Part shown: piece by piece, positions 59,432 to 64,000 of the stretch | Layout of the letters: each line of letters opens with the position of its first letter | Numbering within the stretch: position 1 is the first letter of the stretch | Source of the DNA: Paenibacillus sp. LHD-117 | Lineage (GTDB): Bacteria; Bacillota; Bacilli; Paenibacillales; Paenibacillaceae | Assembly: GCF_030929555.1 (NCBI RefSeq) | Contig: NZ_JAVFVT010000036.1 | Coordinates: 1-64,000, forward strand | Reading direction: 5' to 3' | Length of the DNA: 64,000 nt | Translations under genes and position numbers: made by a program | The notes under the pieces: model-generated | What the model saw: the letters and a program-made list of their open reading frames with translations, nothing else | The model's database searches: none | What the model was told of the DNA's origin: nothing

Positions 59432-60523
59432 ATGCCAAAGGTTCAAATCTCGCCAGCGCAATTCGCCGCGCTCATCGTCATGTTCGTCGTCAGCAGCTCC
59501 ACGCTCATCCTGCCTACGCTCCTTGCGACGCAGGCCAAGCAGGACGCTTGGATCGCCGCCGTGGTCGGCGTTTCCGTTTCCATGCTGCTTATCCTGATCT
59601 ATGGCAAGCTCGGCACAAGGTTCCCGCGGCAGTCGCTCGTCGAATACAGCCAGAGTCTGCTCGGCAAGATCGCGGGCAAAACCTTGATGATGCTGTTCCT
59701 GGTTTACTTATTCATCATTACGTCCGGGCTGCTCAGCCAGGTCGGCACGCTGGCATCCTCCCTGTTTCTTGCGCAAACGCCATCCATCTTCGTGAATCTG
59801 CTCTTCTTCGCCATTATCGTGTTCGCCGTAAAGCTCGGCCTCGAGACGTTCTCGAGAGCTGCGCAGCTATTCCTTCCGTTCATTCTGCTGCTCATGCTGT
59901 TGCTTCTCGCATCCCTGCTGCCTCTAATTCAAGTGCGTTTCCTGACGCCGATGCTGGAATTCGGGCTGTCGCCCGTCATCAAAGGAGCCATTACCGTCGT
60001 CGGCATTCCATTCCTCGATCTAGTCATCCTGCTGATGGTATTTCCTTCGGTGGACGACAGCCGAACCGCCTATAAGGTATACTTCGGCGCGACGGCATTC
60101 GGCGGCTTGCTGCTCGTCTTGGTCATCTTGTTTTCGACACTCGTGCTTGGCCCTTACCGGACCGGCATCGCGGATTATCCGTTTTTCGTGCTCGCCCAGA
60201 AAGTGAACATCGGCAATTTCGTGCAACGGATCGAGTCCATCGTCATTGCGATCTGGATGGTGTCCCTTTTTTTCAAAATCACGATCTGCTATTACGCCCT
60301 GCTGCTCTCCGCCGGCCAAATCTTCCAGCTCCGAAGCTACAAACCGCTGGCATTGCCGATCGGATTCATCGTCATCGCTCTGTCCGTCACGTTGTTCCCG
60401 TCAAGCATCTCCTTCTGGGAATACGTCGGCGACCAGTGGACCCCGAGCGTCCTGCTCTACGGGCTGTTCATTCCCGCCGGCCTACTCTTGGTCGCCATAG
60501 CGGGCAGAAAAAGAAGCGAATAA
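59432..60523 (+). CDS. spore germination permease GerB-type, operon 2, second copy
   Basis: This is a 363-residue B subunit beginning ISPAQFAALIVMFVVSSSTLILPTLLATQAKQDAW, clearly related to the first copy but shorter and without the DSGS tail. It has about ten helices. It is the last gene of the operon, 10 bp after the second D gene. Two B subunits with one A and one C in the same operon imply alternative receptor assemblies with different germinant range. Confidence 0.93.
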   Translation: MPKVQISPAQFAALIVMFVVSSSTLILPTLLATQAKQDAWIAAVVGVSVSMLLILIYGKLGTRFPRQSLVEYSQSLLGKIAGKTLMMLFLVYLFIITSGLLSQVGTLASSLFLAQTPSIFVNLLFFAIIVFAVKLGLETFSRAAQLFLPFILLLMLLLLASLLPLIQVRFLTPMLEFGLSPVIKGAITVVGIPFLDLVILLMVFPSVDDSRTAYKVYFGATAFGGLLLVLVILFSTLVLGPYRTGIADYPFFVLAQKVNIGNFVQRIESIVIAIWMVSLFFKITICYYALLLSAGQIFQLRSYKPLALPIGFIVIALSVTLFPSSISFWEYVGDQWTPSVLLYGLFIPAGLLLVAIAGRKRSE

Positions 60524-60584
60524 CCCCTCCGCCGCGGGCATACAATGGAACGAAAAAATGCGAAGCGCCGGAGGGGGAACCGCA

Positions 60585-61415
60585 TTGAATCTTGTCCGCT
60601 CGATTACGGTCTGGGAGGAACACGCCTTTTGGCTGGAAATTTTGCAGGATCACGCTTATTTCGTCTATGACTATACGGCCCCTTACGAGAAGGCGTGGGT
60701 GTCGGAAGCGGAACAGTTTATTGCGAGGTTCGAGGAGCTTAGACGGCGGCTGGACGCCACGCCCAGAAACGAGCCGCACGACTCCGCCGTCATGATTCAG
60801 CTCGCGAGGGAGATCTGGCCGGTCGCCGAAGGTTACTACCAATTCGAAGGAAGACTGCAAAACTTGCGGATCGACAACAAAATTCAGGTCGCGTTATCCC
60901 CGACCTTCTTCAACGGCACGCTGAACGAAAACCAAGAATATTTGCGCCAGCTCGCCTTCTATATGGAAGGGAAGCTCCCTGAGCGGCTGCCGCTCGTGCA
61001 ATTGCTGGATTTGTGGATGGAGGATCAGCTCGGCCATGCCGTGCTGCTGCGGAGCGCGCTGGATCCGATGGAGCTGGAGGTGATCCGCGAGACGGACCGG
61101 TACAGCGAGATTTTCCAGGGCTTTATGGTGCAGAACCATCAGATCAAAGGTTATTTGCGGTTCTCGCCGCCGGGCATGAAGCGCCAGCAGCTGCTCGCGC
61201 GCCAGGTCGGGCAAGCCGTCCTCGGCATGAATGCATTCGTCTACAGGGTCGTACTCCTCTATCGGAACACGGAGCTGATGAACAAAACGACACTCCGTTT
61301 CTTGGAGCATCACTTCCCGGAGACGTGTTACTTCATCCGCAAGCTGAGCGAATACGCGCCGGAGCTGCAGGAAGCCGCAAGCAAATGCTCGCTGAAGAAG
61401 CCTTCGTTCCGGTAG
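60585..61415 (+). CDS. DUF2935 protein
   Basis: This is a 276-residue all-helical cytoplasmic protein of the DUF2935 family: two similar halves, each with a W-E-E-H...DH-type start (TVWEEHAFWLEILQDHAYFVYDY; WMEDQLGHAVLLRSALDPME). Conserved Glu/His pairs (EEH, DH, EDQLGHA) suggest a ferritin-like di-metal four-helix bundle. The start is the TTG at 60585, after GGAGGGGG. It follows the germination operon by 61 bp on the same strand and could be read through, but the family is not known to act in germination. Confidence 0.85.
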   Translation: MNLVRSITVWEEHAFWLEILQDHAYFVYDYTAPYEKAWVSEAEQFIARFEELRRRLDATPRNEPHDSAVMIQLAREIWPVAEGYYQFEGRLQNLRIDNKIQVALSPTFFNGTLNENQEYLRQLAFYMEGKLPERLPLVQLLDLWMEDQLGHAVLLRSALDPMELEVIRETDRYSEIFQGFMVQNHQIKGYLRFSPPGMKRQQLLARQVGQAVLGMNAFVYRVVLLYRNTELMNKTTLRFLEHHFPETCYFIRKLSEYAPELQEAASKCSLKKPSFR

Positions 61416-61418
61416 GGG

Positions 61419-61473
61419 AAAAAACAGCGGCAGCCGTGGACTGTTATTCAAGTCCGGGGTTGCCACTGTTTTT
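61419..61473 (+). terminator. terminator after DUF2935 gene
   Basis: AACAGCGGCAGCC pairs with GGTTGCCACTGTT (two mismatches), an inner GGACT/AGTCC pair adds stability, and GTTTTTGG follows. A sequence relative lies at 62153-62190. Confidence 0.8.
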
Positions 61474-61478
61474 GGGGG

Positions 61479-62012
61479 TTAGATCAGGCTTTGTTGTTTA
61501 AGCACATGAAATTTGTCCGCTGGCATACTTTTAATGAGGTCTCCACCATCCACGTCAATCGCTTCCCAATCCGAATACAGAACAAAGTCTGCAGTGACGG
61601 GCAGCGTGTCGCTCCAATCGACGGAATTTAATTGGTTGGCAACTTCAAAACGCACCTTCTGGCACGATTCCCACGTCACTTCCCAATCGTCCCCTTCGGA
61701 CAGCTCCAAGAACTTCGTTTGCTTGGCTTCAAACGTTGCCGACACTTTTTCAGGTCCCGCCTGATACCTGGCAGGCATTTCGCCCGAGTTCCAAATATAC
61801 CAATGCTTGTGACTCTCCTCTTCTTGCAGCATTTCATCACGGATAGACTTAATTCCGAGCGTTATTAATCCGAGAACAGGCTCGTAATCGGTACCCAAAA
61901 GAGAGATATAACAAACCTCATCATCGCTATCTAGTTTGATTGCCTTCACAGCGTTTTTAATGCCGTGAATCATGTCTTGCTTCATGTCTTCTAGCAACTG
62001 TTCTTTTTTCAT
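61479..62012 (-). CDS. DUF4303-like hypothetical protein
   Basis: This is a 177-residue acidic soluble protein (MKKEQLLEDMKQDMIHGIKNAVKAI, VCYISLLGTDYEPVLGLITLGIKS, HWYIWNSGEMPARYQ, DWEVTWESCQKVRFEVANQL). The first helix plus 'Y-x-x-x-L-x-T-D' strand and the Trp-rich middle resemble DUF4303, a family often found as immunity-type or orphan proteins. The ATG at 62012 follows GAGGTGG; the longer start at 62045 lacks a ribosome site. It converges with the DUF2935 gene on a shared terminator. Confidence 0.65.
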   Translation of the reverse strand: MKKEQLLEDMKQDMIHGIKNAVKAIKLDSDDEVCYISLLGTDYEPVLGLITLGIKSIRDEMLQEEESHKHWYIWNSGEMPARYQAGPEKVSATFEAKQTKFLELSEGDDWEVTWESCQKVRFEVANQLNSVDWSDTLPVTADFVLYSDWEAIDVDGGDLIKSMPADKFHVLKQQSLI

Positions 62013-62152
62013 TCCCAAGCCACCTCGCTTACGATTGTTGTTCATTTCCTAATACTTCTTGATAATCAAAATATTCGGACGAAAAAGGTGATATCGTACC
62101 CTCTAAGAAAGCACTCTTGTCCGATGAACCATCCAGAATCGGGAAATAAAAC

Positions 62153-62190
62153 AGCGGCAACTAAGGACTGTCTTGGGTCCGGTTGCCGCT
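62153..62190 (-). terminator. terminator-like hairpin downstream of truncated kinase
   Basis: AGCGGCAAC (62153-62161) and GTTGCCGCT (62182-62190) are an exact 9-bp inverted repeat with an inner GGAC/GTCC pair. On the minus strand TGTTTTATTT follows. It lies 234 bp after the kinase fragment and upstream of the DUF4303-like gene. Confidence 0.7.
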
Positions 62191-62230
62191 GATTTCGCTG
62201 CTTTCGGTCTCTGTATCACACCCATCGCAG

Positions 62231-62416
62231 CTAACGAATCGAGATATCGCTATTGAGCCAAATTTGATCAATTTCCTATTCTAACGAATCCACCTATCGT
62301 TATTTCGTGAATTCGCCCCTCCAAACGCCCATTTGAGGCACTTTAGCGATAGGAGGATTCGTTAGCTCGCCAATTACTTTTGTTTAGGGGCAAATAACGA
62401 TATGACGATTCGCTGC
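62231..62416. repeat. four-hairpin array 5 (CTAACGA/TCGTTAG stems)
   Basis: Four 23-bp 7-9-7 units: CTAACGA-N9-TCGCTAT (62231-62253), CTAACGA-N9-TCGTTAT (62281-62303), TTAGCGA-N9-TCGTTAG (62343-62365) and ATAACGA-N9-TCGCTGC (62394-62416). Starts are spaced 50, 62 and 51 bp. Units 2 and 3 are also mutual inverted repeats (18 of 19 bases, 62281-62299 with 62347-62365), as are 1 and 4 more weakly. No gene is seen in the interval. Confidence 0.85.
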
Positions 62417-62423
62417 ACCATTC

Positions 62424-62834
62424 TTACGGATTCCGTACCCGAAATCTGTCGCTGTTCATGATTTCTTCGGCAAGGTCCTCCGGAGTCCGTCCCTCGGTGT
62501 CCAGCAGGTGGGGCTCATTCGCCGGCGAAGCCAACAGTTTGTTGCGCAGGAACAGCGAGCGCGCTAGATACTGCTCGTCTCCCCGCTTCCGTAGTCGGGC
62601 AGCCAAGGTGTCCGGCTCAGCGTGCAAAACCGCATAATAGAGCGTCGGTCCGAGATCCGACAGCTGGTCGATGAACCATGGCAGCTCGTCTTCGACGACG
62701 AAATCAATGACCACGTCCAGTCCGTTCAGCAGGAAATTCCGCGTTACCGCCGCAATATTCAGCCAAGCCAGTCGGAGTCGATCCTCCCAGGACGGCTCGG
62801 TCTTCCCATGGTAGACATGGAGAAGAAAATCCAT
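62424..62834 (-). pseudogene. P-loop kinase/AAA-type ATPase lacking its N-terminus
   Basis: A 136-codon frame matches the middle and end of small P-loop kinases (RLRLAWLNIAAVTRNFLLNGLDVVIDFVV, LYYAVLHAEPDTLAARLRKRGD, HLLDTEGRTPEDLAEEIMNSDRFRV). Family members start with a Walker A loop (GxxGxGKS) about 40 residues before the first of these blocks; here there is only MDFLLHVYHGKTEPSWED and no Walker A in any frame just upstream. It is therefore 5'-truncated, with the break at about 62830, next to the Rpn remnant. It probably makes no active kinase. Confidence 0.6.
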
Positions 62835-62868
62835 TTACGACTGTTCTCGAACACGGGGGAAGATTTCA

Positions 62869-63015
62869 TTAACAATACTTTTCCTTTACAACCTTCAAGT
62901 AATTCTCGTCAATACCCGTAATAGTAGCAATGATTGTAAGTTCCAGGCCTTCTTTCATGGCCTTTCGGGCCATTCGCAAGGAATGCTTAAGCTCCAAAAT
63001 TTGATAACTTTCTAC
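62869..63015 (-). pseudogene. C-terminal remnant of an Rpn-family (PD-(D/E)XK) nuclease
   Basis: A 48-codon minus-strand frame reads ...QILELKHSLRMARKAMKEGLE, then LTIIATITGIDENYLKVVKEKYC and stop (62869-62871). The pattern 'A..A..EG......I...TGI....L' is the usual end of Rpn/transposase_31-type proteins. A stop at 63016-63018 closes it upstream and no catalytic domain is present. It fills the 202-bp gap between the kinase fragment and the nucleotidyltransferase gene. Confidence 0.5.
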
Positions 63016-63036
63016 TCAACTCCTTAACGATATGAA

Positions 63037-63816
63037 TCAACAGCAACGTCCGCTGAAACGATCAGCTGCATTCGCCTGAGCCACCCAACACCTTTTGGCC
63101 GCGGATAAGAGCGCGATGCCATCTTCGATCACGCGCAGCGCCTTTGCGGGGGAATTCTCTTGCGGATAATACGATTGCACCGAAGATAAAAAGGCTTTCG
63201 CGGCGTCGCCTGCTTCCGGTTCGCTCGCCAGCAAAGAGACGGCCTCGTGTTTATTCAAATTCCATATCCGGATGCCGTCCCGATGGATAACAGTCAGAAG
63301 CTGAAAGACCACCGGCCAGACGATCGTGCACATGAGCCTCGCGCATCGTTCGATGCGATCCTCCCCATGATCCAATAAGAGATGCGGGTTAAAAGCAGCT
63401 TCCGGCTGGAGCTTTTCCAATGACGCTACCGCGTCTTGCAGGATTTGATCGCCGGTAGCCTCCGGCTCCAACAATTCCCCTGCCAGCAGCTTATAACTGC
63501 CGGGAATCGGCGGAAGATAGGCGTTGGTCTTGGGAGAACTCACGCTAAACTGAATATAGCGAAACGGACGGACCTCAATATCGCTCAATGCATGATGAAG
63601 CCTAATGCAGACGGCAGAAGGCAGCGTCCCGCATTCATTCAAACCCGCGTCATCCACATAGAGCACGTAATCAATATCGCTGCTGCCCGGAATAACGCCT
63701 CCTTTCACCGCCGACCCCTGCACGATCAAGCCTCTAAAAGACGAGCCGACATGAAATAGCACAATGTCCCGTACTTGCAAATTAATTCGGTTGGTTGCAT
63801 CTTGAAGGTCTTCCAT
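63037..63816 (-). CDS. nucleotidyltransferase-domain protein
   Basis: This is a 259-residue protein with an N-terminal Pol-beta-like nucleotidyltransferase fold. The motif GSAVKGGVIPGSSDIDYVLY supplies GS-x-DxD (metal-binding aspartates in DID), and a third acidic residue is plausible in SDIEVRPFRY. The C-terminal half is helical (a HEPN-like helper domain is possible). Relatives include aminoglycoside adenylyltransferases and orphan nucleotidyltransferases; the substrate is unknown. The start is uncertain: the ATG at 63816 is preceded by GAGGTGATC at a rather long distance, and the frame extends to a GTG at 63831. Confidence 0.75.
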   Translation of the reverse strand: MEDLQDATNRINLQVRDIVLFHVGSSFRGLIVQGSAVKGGVIPGSSDIDYVLYVDDAGLNECGTLPSAVCIRLHHALSDIEVRPFRYIQFSVSSPKTNAYLPPIPGSYKLLAGELLEPEATGDQILQDAVASLEKLQPEAAFNPHLLLDHGEDRIERCARLMCTIVWPVVFQLLTVIHRDGIRIWNLNKHEAVSLLASEPEAGDAAKAFLSSVQSYYPQENSPAKALRVIEDGIALLSAAKRCWVAQANAADRFSGRCC

Positions 63817-63958
63817 AATGGCTTCGATCACCTCGATTTGATGATAAGAAATTAGATCATCATCTCAATTCGCAATCGCCTTGTCAATAAAAAAAACCGG
63901 ATCGTGAGGCGCTATTACCCACTGGTTATCCATGAAGTCACTTTCCTTGTTAATCTGC

Positions 63959-64000
63959 TTAAGATCGCCCCACCTGCGACTTCAGCTGCTCGATCACGGC
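63959..64000 (-). CDS. C-terminal end of an unidentified gene (partial)
   Basis: On the minus strand the window edge to TAA (63959-63961) reads AVIEQLKSQVGRS. It looks like the coding end of a gene lying beyond the window, but 13 residues are too few to name it. The 140 bp between it and the nucleotidyltransferase gene hold nothing that I can identify. Confidence 0.25.
   Translation of the reverse strand, partial: AVIEQLKSQVGRS

Noticed and set aside
63865..63933. 22-residue minus-strand frame with an AAGGAAAG site
   Set aside because: Too short to support, no similarity seen; noted only because the adjacent gap is otherwise empty.

Overview
The window (about 57% GC, not computed exactly) looks like the chromosome of a spore-forming member of the Paenibacillaceae (Paenibacillus or Cohnella type). 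The evidence is two spore-germinant-receptor operons, S-layer-homology (SLH) proteins, LplB/YtcP-type sugar transporters paired with YesM/YesN two-component systems, B. subtilis-like ribosome binding sites (GGAGG) and many TTG/GTG starts. I see no rRNA, tRNA, CRISPR array, riboswitch or replication origin.

Layout. 0-2.6 kb: tail of an IS3-family transposase, an acetate-uptake-type membrane protein, MsrA and a patatin-like lipase. 2.8-6.5 kb: kynurenine operon kynU-kynA-kynB (tryptophan to anthranilate) with a divergent TetR regulator. 6.5-9.5 kb: PucR-family regulator plus alanine dehydrogenase, as in B. subtilis adeR-ald. 9.5-16.5 kb: sugar-uptake operon 1 (LplB, YtcP, solute-binding lipoprotein, YesM, YesN). 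16.7-18.4 kb: exported BNR/SLH-like protein. 18.6-25.4 kb: LacI regulator with a divergent FAD oxidoreductase, a DAO-Rieske protein, a GT2 plus PlsY-like pair and a small conserved protein. 25.5-40.2 kb: sugar-uptake operon 2 (lipoprotein, LplB, YtcP, YesM, YesN), a Gfo/Idh dehydrogenase, a giant DUF4855/SLH protein and a divergent fused NanE-NanK enzyme. 40.7-50.1 kb: arylamine N-acetyltransferase, M29 aminopeptidase, helical-repeat protein, complete IS3-family element, frameshifted rtcB, Fic remnant, ankyrin lipoprotein and YkuK. 50.6-60.5 kb: divergent gerA-gerC-gerB and gerA-gerC-D-gerB-D-gerB operons. 60.5-64 kb: DUF2935 and DUF4303-like proteins, a truncated P-loop kinase, an Rpn-nuclease remnant and a nucleotidyltransferase.

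How genes work together. The two YesMN systems sit inside the transport operons they probably control. A shared motif (core GTATAC/GTATAT) lies at the same distance (42-44 nt) upstream of the -10 boxes of operon 2, the Gfo/Idh gene and the DUF4855/SLH gene, which suggests a local glycan-use regulon under YesN2. Neither transporter has its own ATPase, so a shared MsmX-type ATPase elsewhere is expected.

The least explained structure is a family of intergenic arrays, each about 185 bp, of four short hairpins whose centres are spaced 50-52, 62-63 and 50-52 bp. Four loci (40.3, 44.5, 50.3 and 62.2 kb) share this geometry although they use two unrelated stem sequences; a fifth array at 24.6-24.85 kb continues the same alternation. 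In addition, the complete IS3 element has inserted with a TAT target duplication into the loop of the terminator hairpin downstream of rtcB.
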